Part shown: piece by piece, positions 16,907 through 25,535 of the stretch
Numbering within the stretch: position 1 is the first letter of the stretch
Layout of the letters: each line of letters starts with the position of its first letter
Source: Massilia sp. CF038
GTDB lineage: Bacteria; Pseudomonadota; Gammaproteobacteria; Burkholderiales; Burkholderiaceae_D
NCBI RefSeq assembly: GCF_900129765.1
Contig: NZ_FQWU01000006.1
Span: 124,001-188,000 of the forward strand
Length of the DNA stretch: 64,000 nucleotides
Reading direction: 5' to 3'
The notes under the pieces: generated by a model
Database searches by the model: none
Seen by the model: the letters and a program-made list of their open reading frames with translations, nothing else
What the model was told of the DNA's origin: nothing
Position numbers and translations under genes: made by a program

Positions 16907-17787
16907 TGCACCACCAGCACGCTGGCCACCCAGTCGACGAAGGCGCGCACGCGTGGTGACAGGTGCCGGTTGTGCGAATAAACAATTGCCACGGGCAAGG
17001 GCGGCGCGCGCCACGCCGGCAGCACTTCCACCAGCGCCCCACTGGCCAGCGCGTCTTCCACTCCCAGGCGGGGCGCCTGGATCATGCCCAGCCCGGCGAG
17101 GCAGGCACCCGTGTAGGCTTCGGTACTGGACACGCTGACCACGCTGCGCATCGGCACACGATGTTCCTTGCCATCTTCAACGTATTCCCAGTCCAGGTCG
17201 CGCCCGGTCTGGCTGGAGAAAAAATTGACTGCCATGTGCTGATCCAGATCGGCTGGCGTGTCGGGTGTGCCATGTTGTTGCAGGTAAGCGGGGGAGGCCA
17301 GGTTGATTTGCTCCAGGGCGCCCAAGGGCCTGGCGATCAGGCTCGAGTCGCGCAACTTGCCCACGCGGATGGCGCAGTCAATGCCTTCGCCCACCAGGTC
17401 GACAAAGCGGTCGCGCGAACCGATGCGCACCTTCATGCCCGGATACAGGCGCAAAAATTCGGGCAGCCGCGGCAGGATCTGGGTGCGCGCCAGCCGTTCT
17501 GGCATGTCGGCGCGGATGGTGCCAGGGCCGGGGCCGGCAAACAAGCCATCCATGTCTTCCAGTTCCGTCAGCAGGCGGATGCAGCGGGCCAGATAGATTT
17601 CGCCTTCCATGGTCAGGCTGACCTTGCGCGTGGTGCGCTGGAGCAAGCGCACGCCGAGGTGCTGTTCCACGCTCTGCACGGCATTCGTGACTGTGGGGCG
17701 CGGCAAATCAAGCAGCTCGGCCGCCTGGGCGAAGCTTTTGCATTCCGCGACGGCGCGGAAGATTTGCATGGCTTTTAACTGGTCCAA
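16903..17787 (-). CDS. LysR family transcriptional regulator
   Basis: A 294-residue regulator. The N-terminal winged helix-turn-helix covers MQIFRAVAECKSFAQAAELLDLPRPTVTNAVQSVEQHLGVRLLQRTTR, and the periplasmic-binding-like effector domain follows (MKVRIGSRDRFVDLVGEGIDCAIRVG). It is divergent from the aldo-keto reductase gene with a 100-base AT-rich gap, the usual layout for a LysR protein and its target, so it probably controls that gene and itself. The effector is unknown. Confidence 0.92.
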   Translation of the reverse strand: MDQLKAMQIFRAVAECKSFAQAAELLDLPRPTVTNAVQSVEQHLGVRLLQRTTRKVSLTMEGEIYLARCIRLLTELEDMDGLFAGPGPGTIRADMPERLARTQILPRLPEFLRLYPGMKVRIGSRDRFVDLVGEGIDCAIRVGKLRDSSLIARPLGALEQINLASPAYLQQHGTPDTPADLDQHMAVNFFSSQTGRDLDWEYVEDGKEHRVPMRSVVSVSSTEAYTGACLAGLGMIQAPRLGVEDALASGALVEVLPAWRAPPLPVAIVYSHNRHLSPRVRAFVDWVASVLVVH

Positions 17788-17825
17788 TTATTACCGTTCC
17801 TCGAATGATCTAATAGTAAATGCAG

Positions 17826-17846
17826 TATTTATTAATGATTTAAATA
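17826..17846. promoter_or_regulatory. AT-rich inverted repeat in the lysR / aldo-keto reductase gap
   Basis: TATTTA (17826-17831) and TAAATA (17841-17846) are inverted copies separated by nine bases, in a strongly AT-rich 100-base gap between divergent genes. It has the general form of a LysR binding box (T-N11-A within an interrupted dyad). Binding is inference. Confidence 0.35.
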
Positions 17847-17887
17847 ATAGCATACTGATTTCACCATTCACTCACTGGAGAAACACG

Positions 17888-18901
17888 ATGCGTACCACCC
17901 AACTGGGCAACACTGGTCCCCTGGTCGCCGAACTCGGCCTTGGCTGCATGGGCATGTCGGACCTGTACGGCCCGGCCGACCGCGGCGAAAGCATCGCCAC
18001 CCTGCACGCTGCGCTGGAAGCGGGTATCAACCTGCTCGACACGGGCGACTTTTACGGCATGGGCCACAACGAAATGCTGATTGGCGAAGCGCTGGCGGGG
18101 CGTGCCCGCGAACAAGCGGTGATCAGCGTGAAGTTTGGCGCCCTGCGCGCGCCGAACGGCAGTTTCCTTGGCTATGATGCGCGTCCTGGTGCGGTGGGCA
18201 ATTTCCTGGCCTACTCGCTGAAACGGCTGGGCACCGATTACATCGACATCTACCGTCCGGCCCGCGTTGATCCTGCCGTGCCGATTGAAGACACCATTGG
18301 CGCGATCGCTGAACTGATCCAGGCCGGCCATGTCAAACAAGTAGGCTTGTCGGAAGTCAGTGGTGAAACCTTGCGCCGCGCCCACGCCGTCCATCCCATC
18401 ACCGACGTGCAAATTGAATATTCCATGATCTCGCGCGGGATCGAAAACGGCCTGCTGCCCGTGGCGCGCGAACTGGGCGTGGCGGTCACGGCCTACGGCG
18501 TGCTGTCGCGCGGCTTGATCAGTGGTCACTGGTCGGCAGCGCGTGCGGGCGAGGGCGATTTCCGCGACAACAACAGCCCGCGCTTCCAGGGCGACAATCT
18601 CGCCGCCAACCTGGCCCTGGTGGAACGGGTGCGCCAGATCGCCAACGATCTGGGTGTGAGCGTGGCGCAAGTGGCCATTGCCTGGGTCATGGCGCAAGGC
18701 CGGGCGCGCGGGGTCACGATTGTGCCCGTCATTGGCGCACGCCGCCGCGACCGGCTGCAGGAATCACTGGGCGCGCTTGACGTGCTGTTGTCCGAGGCCG
18801 ACTTGCAGCGGCTCGAGGCGGCCGTGCCAAAGGATGCGGCCGCGGGCACGCGCTATAACGCCTACCAGATGGGGCATCTGGACAGCGAAAAAGCGGCCTG
18901 A
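17888..18901 (+). CDS. aldo-keto reductase lacking the usual catalytic histidine
   Basis: A 337-residue NADPH-dependent oxidoreductase of the aldo-keto reductase fold. Visible are GLGCMGMS, the catalytic Asp and Tyr in NLLDTGDFYGMGHNE, and the Lys in VISVKFGALR. The tetrad histidine, normally in a '...DLYxxHRxD' strand, is replaced: the sequence reads DIYRPARVDP. The NADPH-binding region VTIVPVIGARRRDRLQESL is intact. The start at 17888 has a GGAG-like site nine bases upstream. It is divergent from the LysR gene, which is its probable regulator. Confidence 0.88.
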   Translation: MRTTQLGNTGPLVAELGLGCMGMSDLYGPADRGESIATLHAALEAGINLLDTGDFYGMGHNEMLIGEALAGRAREQAVISVKFGALRAPNGSFLGYDARPGAVGNFLAYSLKRLGTDYIDIYRPARVDPAVPIEDTIGAIAELIQAGHVKQVGLSEVSGETLRRAHAVHPITDVQIEYSMISRGIENGLLPVARELGVAVTAYGVLSRGLISGHWSAARAGEGDFRDNNSPRFQGDNLAANLALVERVRQIANDLGVSVAQVAIAWVMAQGRARGVTIVPVIGARRRDRLQESLGALDVLLSEADLQRLEAAVPKDAAAGTRYNAYQMGHLDSEKAA

Positions 18902-18912
18902 CGGCGCAGGCT

Positions 18913-19374
18913 TTACTGGGGCGCTTCTGGCGCGGGCGCTTCAGGGGCCGGGGCAGGTGCGGCCTTGGGCGCGGCAACGGCCTCGAAATCCATTTTTTCT
19001 TTCTGGGTACCGACGCGGAAAATTCCCACCGCGTCCCCCATGGCCTCCTGCGGCGGCTCGGGGAGCTCGGTACAGTCGTTCAGTTCCACCTGCAGCACTT
19101 CGCTGCCGGAACGAATGCTGTACACAGCATCGCCTTTGGCGAACACTTCCACCGCCACATCGTCCACCGGTACTTGCTGCATCGGAATCGCACGCTGGCA
19201 ATTGGGCAGATTGCCAATTACCAGTTGCAGCGTGATGTTCTTGTCCCAAAAATAGGCTTGCTCCGCCCGCACCGTGATCACCTGATCGCGCGCCTCGTTG
19301 GCGTAGTAGGTGGCCGACTGTTTGACGCATCCGGCCAGCAGCAGGGGCGACAGGAGAAGCAAAGTCTTGCGCAT
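18913..19374 (-). CDS. lipoprotein of unknown function
   Basis: A 153-residue protein with a lipoprotein signal: MRKTLLLLSPLLLAGC, with the acylated cysteine at residue 16. The body has two cysteines likely to pair (NLPNCQRAIP and LNDCTELPEPP) and ends in a low-complexity proline/alanine tail (APAPAPEAPAPEAPQ). The ATG at 19374 is chosen for the signal; the open frame runs 107 codons further upstream without signal-like sequence. It lies downstream of the lpxR-like gene on the same strand with a 38-base gap, so co-transcription is possible. Confidence 0.75.
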   Translation of the reverse strand: MRKTLLLLSPLLLAGCVKQSATYYANEARDQVITVRAEQAYFWDKNITLQLVIGNLPNCQRAIPMQQVPVDDVAVEVFAKGDAVYSIRSGSEVLQVELNDCTELPEPPQEAMGDAVGIFRVGTQKEKMDFEAVAAPKAAPAPAPEAPAPEAPQ

Positions 19375-19412
19375 GGCGAAGTCCCCGGGGTTCTTGTTAT
19401 CCGGAGTATAGA

Positions 19413-20489
19413 TCAGAACTCGGTGCCGATGGTCAGTGCCGCCACCCGGTGGCGCGGGACGGGAATGGAGGAGCGGAACTCGGGCGAGCGGCGCGTCATC
19501 TTGAGCTGGATGAACCAGGGGCCGTGGCTGTCGGTACGCGTATTCGGAAAGTCGAAACGCGTCCCCAGCACCAGATCGTTGACGAAGTTGCGCCGCTTGA
19601 CGCTGGGGTCGTTCCCGAACGGGCGGCCATCCAGAAACACATTGTAGGCCACCACACGCGCTTCCACGCTGCCAAAGGCCGTGCACTGCAGCCATGGCGC
19701 CATGCAGGATGTAAAGCCGGGCAATTTAGCTTGGGCATTGTTCTGCAGTTTGTTGCCAATGCCGGGTGGCGGCGGCGACACCAGCGGCAAGTCTTTGCCG
19801 ATCACGACCGCCACGCCAGCGGCAGCATAGGTTTGAATATTCCCGGCTGTCAGGCGCCAGTAGGTGGCGGTATTGAAATGCACATCATTGCCAAGGTGGC
19901 CGGACAGACTGTCGCGCGCGGTGCGGCGCTCGGCGCTGGCGAGGATGCCCAGGGTGCCGCCGATCTGGTTATCCCAGCCTTCGGGCTGCTTGCGATTGAA
20001 TATATGGTGGAACAGTTTCTGCGCCGGTTCGGCCAGCGAGGCGGGGCCCGTTACGCCGACCTGGCCGGTGAAGGTGGTCAGGCTGCGCTGGTCGGCAGAC
20101 AGAAAGGCATAAGCTTGCTCGTAATACAGCAAACCGGCCCAGGGGCGGTCCAGGGGTTGCGGCGCGCGGCGGGTAATGTCGCGCGGGGTGTACATCAGCT
20201 GGCCCACATTGATTTGTTCGGTGAAGACCTTGCTGTCGTCACAGTCCAGCCAGGTACAAAGGGAATGGGTGACGGTGCGCGCGAAATGGCCGCGCTCGTC
20301 GGTGGACAGTTTGGTCGAGAATTGAATGCCGTTGGTGTAGAAGCGGTCGGTGCCGTAGCGCGAATCGTTTTCGATTGTCAGAAAATGCACACGCTCTTGC
20401 GCAGGCGGCGCTTCCTGTGCTGCTGCGCTGGCACAGACTTGCAGAACGGCTGCCGTTGCGGCAGAAATAGGGCGAGAAAATAGCGACAT
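19413..20489 (-). CDS. LpxR-type outer-membrane lipid A 3'-O-deacylase
   Basis: A 358-residue protein of the LpxR (DUF2219) family, outer-membrane barrels that remove the 3'-acyloxyacyl group of lipid A. After a signal peptide (to about residue 24), the family's IENDSRYGTDRFYTNGIQFS block gives the catalytic Asn/Asp and polar residues. NVGQLMYTPRDITRR with DRPWAGLLYYEQAY follows, and FHHIFNRKQPEGWDNQI is the region expected to contain the active-site histidine. A proline-rich insertion (PLVSPPPPGIG) near residue 235 probably lies in a loop. Activity on this organism's lipid A is inferred. Confidence 0.85.
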   Translation of the reverse strand: MSLFSRPISAATAAVLQVCASAAAQEAPPAQERVHFLTIENDSRYGTDRFYTNGIQFSTKLSTDERGHFARTVTHSLCTWLDCDDSKVFTEQINVGQLMYTPRDITRRAPQPLDRPWAGLLYYEQAYAFLSADQRSLTTFTGQVGVTGPASLAEPAQKLFHHIFNRKQPEGWDNQIGGTLGILASAERRTARDSLSGHLGNDVHFNTATYWRLTAGNIQTYAAAGVAVVIGKDLPLVSPPPPGIGNKLQNNAQAKLPGFTSCMAPWLQCTAFGSVEARVVAYNVFLDGRPFGNDPSVKRRNFVNDLVLGTRFDFPNTRTDSHGPWFIQLKMTRRSPEFRSSIPVPRHRVAALTIGTEF

Positions 20490-20584
20490 TGCCGTACTCC
20501 CTGAAAGGATTTGTCACGGACAAAATCGATCTTACGCCGCGCATCCTGCCAGGGTTTGGCTTTGCTCAGTCTGCTTATCGTGGG

Positions 20585-21877
20585 CTATTTCTCTTGCTTG
20601 CGTTTGGGCCAGAAGCGGTCGAACAAGGGCTTGACGCTGGTGCCGTGCACCACGATGGAGAGCATCACGACCACCACCGTAATCTGGATCAAGTCTTGCG
20701 CGAAATTGCGCGGCAAGCCATGGTTGATTGCGAACATCAAGTAATAGATGGAGCCGATGCCGCGTACGCCAAACCAGCCCGTAATGCCGCGCACCCGCAT
20801 CGAACTGCTTGATCCGATCAAGCCCAGCATCACGCTCACGGGGCGTGCCACGATGAACAGGAAGGCGGCCATGCCGATGGTGTCCCAGTTCCAGTTTTGG
20901 AAGGACACCATGCCGCCCAGCAGCAGTACCAGCGTTAATTCCGACAGGCGTTCGATGTGTTCCTTGAACACCAGCGATTCGGCACTGACGGTGCGGGTTG
21001 ACTCCTGCGGGTCTTGCTGGCCGTCTTCGGTGACCAGCAGCCCCTGGCGATCCTTGTGGGCACCGGACAAGACCAGTTCGGTCTGACGCAAGGCAACCCC
21101 GGCAAAAAAGACCGCAAGGAATCCCCAGGCCTTGCATACCACGCACAAACCATACACCACGGCGATCAGGCCCAGCCCGACGAAATCGTCGAGGACCTCG
21201 TGCTTGGGGTCGCGGCCGCGCAGCATCCAGCTCAGCTTGCCCAGTGCAGCGCCGCCCAGCGCGCCAATACCGATCGCGCCAAAGGTGGCCCACAGCACAT
21301 CGACCAGCACCCAGCCCATGCCATAGGGCCCCAGCTCATGCGCGCCCAGCAAACCCAGTCCGAGCATTACGAAAGGAAACGCCGAGCCATCGTTCATGCC
21401 TGCTTCGCAGGTGAGGGTATTGCGCAACTGATCGCGGTCGTCGGCGTGGCGCACCTGGATATCGGTGGCCAGGACCGGATCGGTGGGCGCCAGGATGGCG
21501 CCCAGCAAGACGCCTACGCCGAGCGGCAGATGTAGTACGTAATAGGCAAATGCCGCCACCAGACCCACGCTGATGGACATCGAGACCCAGGCCAGGCGAA
21601 TGGCCGGGGCCCAGCGCTGGCGCGTGATCGGCACCGGCATCTTCACGCCGGCGGAAAACAGCGACACCAAAACAGCCACCTCGGTCAGGGTTTCCAGCAG
21701 ATGCGATTCTTCGATCGGGTTGAAGCGAAAGAAACCCAATACCATGGGCCCGAGCAGCAGGCCCACGCACAAATACACAATGGCAGACGTAAACGGCGAG
21801 CGCGAGATGGTGGTCGCGGCAAGGCCGCGCGCCAGCATCAGGCAGCCGATCAGAATGAACCAGTGGGTTGTTGTCAT
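20585..21877 (-). CDS. CPA1-type sodium/proton antiporter
   Basis: A 430-residue membrane protein with about twelve hydrophobic segments, typical of cation:proton antiporters. The motif LAPTDPVLATDIQV and the later EAGMNDGSAFPFV carry the conserved Asp residues of the ion site. A hydrophilic stretch (AHKDRQGLLVTEDGQQDPQESTRTVSAES, about 270-300) interrupts the membrane part. It should exchange cytoplasmic Na+ or K+ for protons at the inner membrane. The C-terminus (FDRFWPKRKQEK) is short and basic, so no large regulatory domain is present. Confidence 0.85.
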   Translation of the reverse strand: MTTTHWFILIGCLMLARGLAATTISRSPFTSAIVYLCVGLLLGPMVLGFFRFNPIEESHLLETLTEVAVLVSLFSAGVKMPVPITRQRWAPAIRLAWVSMSISVGLVAAFAYYVLHLPLGVGVLLGAILAPTDPVLATDIQVRHADDRDQLRNTLTCEAGMNDGSAFPFVMLGLGLLGAHELGPYGMGWVLVDVLWATFGAIGIGALGGAALGKLSWMLRGRDPKHEVLDDFVGLGLIAVVYGLCVVCKAWGFLAVFFAGVALRQTELVLSGAHKDRQGLLVTEDGQQDPQESTRTVSAESLVFKEHIERLSELTLVLLLGGMVSFQNWNWDTIGMAAFLFIVARPVSVMLGLIGSSSSMRVRGITGWFGVRGIGSIYYLMFAINHGLPRNFAQDLIQITVVVVMLSIVVHGTSVKPLFDRFWPKRKQEK

Positions 21878-21945
21878 GCGGACGATTCTACTCAGGAAAG
21901 CAAGAGCGAACCGTCCGCTAGCACACGCAAGGCGCGTGCTGTGAT

Positions 21946-23826
21946 TTAGAAGGCGAAACTGCCCACGTCAATGACTTGCGTTGGCTGGCCGCAAGCTGCC
22001 GTCACCGCTTCGCGATTGCCGCTGCCTGTGGACTGATTGCGCTCCCACACATCAGCAACCGCGCCCTTCTTCAGGAACTTGAACTGGATGGGCGTTAACG
22101 GCGGCAAATTGAGCGTGCGCGACCAGGGCACATTGGCGCCACTGCCCTCAATGCTCAGCTGGTTGTTGGTGGTGCCGGTCCAATTGCCCAGTTCGTTGCG
22201 GTTACCCACCACGTGCACGTTTTGCCCGACCACGGTATTGGCATTGGCCACGCGGAACTTGACGGGGACCGTGGTGCAGACGGGCGGCGGCGTCACGCCA
22301 CCGTTGACCTTCTGATTCACATGCAAGGCCACGGCAGGCACGCTCCCGCCATTGTTGCCGCCAATACTGACGGTCACAATGCCGTTGCTGGCCACGGTCA
22401 GGCTGCCGCCGGTACAGCCGCTGCCGTCGGCCGTGAGTTTGCCGGTCACCACATTGCAGTAGGTGCCAGCGGGCAGTTGCGTCTGCAGCGATGCATTCCA
22501 GGCTGCACCGTCATTGTTCAAGGCCAGGAAGCCCTTGTTGCCGCGCGCGAAGGCAATCTGATTACCGTTGCCTTGCACAAAGTTGTCCACGCCCGTGCCC
22601 GCCACTGTGGAGCGGAACTTGACCATGTTCGAAATGTCAGACCAACGGTGGATAAAGTCCCACGACTGGTTGATCAAGGGATTGCCGCTGGCGTCGAAGG
22701 GGCTGGCGCCCGGTGGCCCCTGGTCGCCGTCGCTGAAGCGGTAGCCGGAATGCAGCTGCGCGTGTCCGTACGGCCATGCCAGCATGAAGATATTGGCCAG
22801 GTCGTAGCGCTTGGTGCCCTGGGTATCATTGACGTGGCCGGCAATGTAATCGCTTGCCACCAGCGAGCTGCCGTTGCGTTCGGTATCCCAGTTATTCACG
22901 AACACGGTGGCCTTGTCACTGGGTACAAAGCCCCAGCTGCCGCCCCAGTTGCCCGGCGTGCCCATGATCGTGCGAATTTGCGAAATGCTGCTGCCCTCGT
23001 TGCGGAACACCGACTTCATGGCAAAGGTGAACTGGAATTCGTTCAGCGTGCCGTTCGAAAAATAATCGGCGCGCACCGCGTTGCTGTCCGGTATCACTTC
23101 CTGGGTAATCCACAGGGACTCGCCCGAGTTCGTGGTGCGATTGGTGCCCGACAGAATGGCGCTGATGTGTGACGGCTGAATGTGCTTGGCCGCATCAATG
23201 CGGATCCCGTCCGCGCCCATGGCCACCAGCTTGTTGAAATAATTGCGAATCTGGCCCTGCACATAGCTGCTCTCGGTTTTCAGATCGGGCAGGCCGACCA
23301 GGCGGCAGTTCATCACGTTGTTGCGGTTGCCGGGATAGCCGTAGTCACCGCCCTGGATGTCGCAGGCGTTGTGGAAGTCAGGGCCGCTGAAATTCGGATA
23401 GCTAAGCGATGCCGAGTTCCAGGTGTTGCCATTGGTTGCCGTGCCGGCCCCGGCCGACATGTGGTTGACCACCGCATCGACGTAAATGCGCACACCGGCG
23501 GCGTGGCAAGTGTTGATCATGCTCTGGAATTCCGCTTCCGTTCCCATGCGGCTATTGAGGGACGTAAAGTTCACCGGCTGATACACATCCCACCAGGTTC
23601 CGACACTGTTTGACGCTTGCGGCGGCGACACCTGCACCGCGCCGTAGCCTTGCGGCCCCAGATAGTTGGTGCATTCCTTGGCAATGTCGTTCCACTTCCA
23701 GCGGAACATCTGGACTGAGGTATCGGGTGGATTGAAGGCGGCTTGCGCCGGGGTGGCGAGGCCGGCAAACAATGTACCGGCGGCAAAAAGGCTGCCAATC
23801 AACTTGGCGCTGATGCGTTTTTTCAT
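21946..23826 (-). CDS. secreted alpha-amylase, GH13 with C-terminal CBM20
   Basis: A 626-residue exported enzyme that hydrolyses starch internally. The signal peptide ends near residue 29. The GH13 regions are DAVVNH (117-122), GIRIDAAKH with the nucleophile Asp211, ITQEVI with the acid Glu243, and FVNNWDTER with Asp314. In the last motif the usual His before Asp is Trp313. The final about 105 residues are a starch-binding CBM20 (VHVVGNRNELGNW ... IQFKFLKKGAVADVWERN). The gene stands alone, downstream of two operator-like palindromes at 23986-24097. Confidence 0.92.
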   Translation of the reverse strand: MKKRISAKLIGSLFAAGTLFAGLATPAQAAFNPPDTSVQMFRWKWNDIAKECTNYLGPQGYGAVQVSPPQASNSVGTWWDVYQPVNFTSLNSRMGTEAEFQSMINTCHAAGVRIYVDAVVNHMSAGAGTATNGNTWNSASLSYPNFSGPDFHNACDIQGGDYGYPGNRNNVMNCRLVGLPDLKTESSYVQGQIRNYFNKLVAMGADGIRIDAAKHIQPSHISAILSGTNRTTNSGESLWITQEVIPDSNAVRADYFSNGTLNEFQFTFAMKSVFRNEGSSISQIRTIMGTPGNWGGSWGFVPSDKATVFVNNWDTERNGSSLVASDYIAGHVNDTQGTKRYDLANIFMLAWPYGHAQLHSGYRFSDGDQGPPGASPFDASGNPLINQSWDFIHRWSDISNMVKFRSTVAGTGVDNFVQGNGNQIAFARGNKGFLALNNDGAAWNASLQTQLPAGTYCNVVTGKLTADGSGCTGGSLTVASNGIVTVSIGGNNGGSVPAVALHVNQKVNGGVTPPPVCTTVPVKFRVANANTVVGQNVHVVGNRNELGNWTGTTNNQLSIEGSGANVPWSRTLNLPPLTPIQFKFLKKGAVADVWERNQSTGSGNREAVTAACGQPTQVIDVGSFAF

Positions 23827-23985
23827 GTTGCTTCCTTATGGTTTTAGGTAATGGAATGCAAAAAAATGACTGCCCGACGACGACCCCGGTTGTCTCCATC
23901 AAGGGGAAGCGACGTTGAAACGATGGTGTGCGGACTGGATGGCGCTGGACTGATGTCCTTTTTTGCTGCCGGGCCCGCCAAACCA

Positions 23986-24002
23986 ATGTAGCACAACTAC
24001 AT
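23986..24002. promoter_or_regulatory. operator-like palindrome 1 upstream of the amylase
   Basis: ATGTAG-CACAA-CTACAT is a perfect inverted repeat with a five-base spacer, followed by GAAA. Its centre is 168 bases from the amylase start and 95 bases (about nine helical turns) from palindrome 2. A maltose or starch-responsive repressor or activator is the obvious candidate binder; none is encoded nearby. Confidence 0.5.
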
Positions 24003-24081
24003 GAAATGTAAACCGCGACTTTGCATTTACGTGAGTTTCTAGGGCGTAGATTCGGATTGTCACGCGCGCGCTTTTTGCATG

Positions 24082-24096
24082 TGTAGCCAATCTACA
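24082..24096. promoter_or_regulatory. operator-like palindrome 2 upstream of the amylase
   Basis: TGTAG-CCAAT-CTACA repeats palindrome 1 with the same arms and spacer length, and both are followed by TGAAA (shared CTACATGAAA). Two copies of one architecture in a 340-base gap argue for a real regulator site. Confidence 0.5.
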
Positions 24097-24112
24097 TGAA
24101 AAGTTGCGTGGT

Positions 24113-24148
24113 AAAAATGAGGGCCAGGCATCCGGAGATGGCTGGCCC
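24113..24148 (-). terminator. terminator of the beta-helix gene
   Basis: GGGCCAG and CTGGCCC (within 24121-24148) form a stem, and on the - strand it is followed by ATTTTTA. It lies 18 bases after the stop of the beta-helix gene and separates it from the amylase promoter. Confidence 0.6.
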
Positions 24149-24166
24149 TGATGCGGCGTGGGTGTC

Positions 24167-25294
24167 TCAGCGGAACTGATAAGCGCCGATATCAATGGCA
24201 GCGCGGAGTCGTACATTGCCAAGCGCATCGTTCAAGGGGGCGAGTTGCTCAGTGCCTTTGGCAATCGCGGGGGAATTGGCGCGCAAGCGGAAATCGCTGC
24301 CGCCGCGCCGCGCATAGCGCACGAACTGTGGCGCTTGCGCGACTGTGCCTGAGTGGCTCAGGCCGTTTCTCAGTTGCCAGTCAGCAGCGCTGTTCTGAAA
24401 CACGAGATTGTTGCGATACGTATTGTTGGGACCGGTCGCGCCTTGTTCGGAAATGCCGTATTTGTTGTCGAACACGATGTTGTTGTGGACGCTCGTGTAA
24501 TCGTTGGGGCCGCGGGTATGGTAAAAGTCGCCGCCGCCCACCACGATGCCCGTCTGGGACGCGGCCACCGTATTATTGCTGATCACCACATTGTTGGCGT
24601 CGTGCCAAAGCTGAATGGCAGCGCCGCCGATGTTGTGCACGATATTGTTCTTGGCGCTGCCTTCGCTGCTGATATAGATACCGTGCACGAAACGGCAATT
24701 CTCCGGTCCGATATCGTGCACCGTATTGCCGAGCACAGCGCTGTGCTCGCCATGATAGTAGCTGTCGACCCCGATGCCTGCGCCGCCAACAGACGAGCAC
24801 GGCATATCTTGCGCGATGTGATGAACGCGATTGCCCTTGATGACAACGTGAGAGCCGCCGTTGTAGATGCCATGCGTCCATTTGGTGCCATTGCGCGCGA
24901 CGCTGCCATCGACTTCAAAACCGACAATGTCGACAAAATCGCCGCGGTTGTCCCAGCCAGCCTTGGTATCGGAGCTCATGGGGGGCACCAGCCTGGCGCC
25001 CCAGCGGACCGATGAGATGTAGTAGATGCGCTGCGGTTCGGTGCCGTTCATGGTGGTTTTGAACCCGCCCGCGTAGACCCCTGGCAAGACGTGAATGGTG
25101 GTGCCCGGCAAGGCCACCTTGGACGCACGCAAAATGGTGGCAAACGGTTGCTTGAAGGTGCCGGGGTTGGAATCGGCACCATGGGTGGCAACGTAGTAGT
25201 TGTAGGTGGTGGCGCTGAGCGCGGGCGGTGTGTCGGCGGCGATCGCCGGCAGGGTGACGACAAGCAGGGAAATCAGACGCGGCGCGAGGTTCAT
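24167..25294 (-). CDS. secreted right-handed beta-helix protein (pectate-lyase-like fold)
   Basis: A 375-residue exported protein with a short signal peptide (to about residue 20). It contains parallel beta-helix repeats rich in 'N.V..I...' and 'NNIV.N..G..' rungs, for example VVIKGNRVHHIAQ, SAVLGNTVHDIG, NNIVHNIGGAAIQLW and VVISNNTVAASQTGIVVGGG. The N-terminal YYVATHGADSNPGTFKQPFATILRA is the usual opening of this group. It ends with a common C-terminal segment (RAAIDIGAYQFR). Polysaccharide lyase or binding activity is plausible; no catalytic set is certain. It lies next to the amylase gene on the same strand but behind its own terminator. Confidence 0.8.
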   Translation of the reverse strand: MNLAPRLISLLVVTLPAIAADTPPALSATTYNYYVATHGADSNPGTFKQPFATILRASKVALPGTTIHVLPGVYAGGFKTTMNGTEPQRIYYISSVRWGARLVPPMSSDTKAGWDNRGDFVDIVGFEVDGSVARNGTKWTHGIYNGGSHVVIKGNRVHHIAQDMPCSSVGGAGIGVDSYYHGEHSAVLGNTVHDIGPENCRFVHGIYISSEGSAKNNIVHNIGGAAIQLWHDANNVVISNNTVAASQTGIVVGGGDFYHTRGPNDYTSVHNNIVFDNKYGISEQGATGPNNTYRNNLVFQNSAADWQLRNGLSHSGTVAQAPQFVRYARRGGSDFRLRANSPAIAKGTEQLAPLNDALGNVRLRAAIDIGAYQFR

Positions 25295-25320
25295 CGACTC
25301 TGTTCCTCTGCTGAAAAATG

Positions 25321-25394
25321 TGGAGGCGGATGTTGGAATCGAACCAACTTCCCCAGCTTTGCAAGCTGGTGCATTGCCATTTTGCTACTCCGCC
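25321..25394 (-). tRNA. tRNA-Cys (anticodon GCA)
   Basis: Read on the - strand: acceptor GGCGGAG, D-arm GCA/TGC, anticodon stem CCAGC/GCTGG with loop TTGCAAA (anticodon GCA), T-arm GTTGG-TTCGATT-CCAAC, acceptor ATCCGCC, discriminator T and an encoded CCA. GCA and U73 are the cysteine identity elements. The seventh acceptor pair is G-A, a mismatch; the other six pair normally. Confidence 0.9.
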
Positions 25395-25491
25395 AGTAAG
25401 ACTAGTTTCCCCGATGGTGAACCAAGTGGCATCCGATTGGATCAAACATGGTGTTCGAACTTGCCCGCCCGAGCGCGCTGCGGTCAGGCGT

Positions 25492-25519
25492 AAAAAAGCC
25501 GGCCACGCGGGCCGGCTTG
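25492..25519 (-). terminator. terminator of the DUF4410-like lipoprotein gene
   Basis: AAGCCGGCC and GGCCGGCTT form a strong GC stem with a short loop, and on the - strand it runs into TTTTTTA. It lies 16 bases after the lipoprotein stop at 25536. Confidence 0.8.
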
Positions 25520-25535
25520 TGCATGTGCGCCTGGC

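Larger units (their letters stand above)
23827..24166. other. amylase upstream region (340 bases, non-coding)
   Basis: No coding sequence is seen. From left to right it holds the amylase leader, two TGTAG-N5-CTACA palindromes and the terminator of the beta-helix gene. Base composition is AT-richer than the flanking genes, as expected for a promoter region. Confidence 0.7.
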
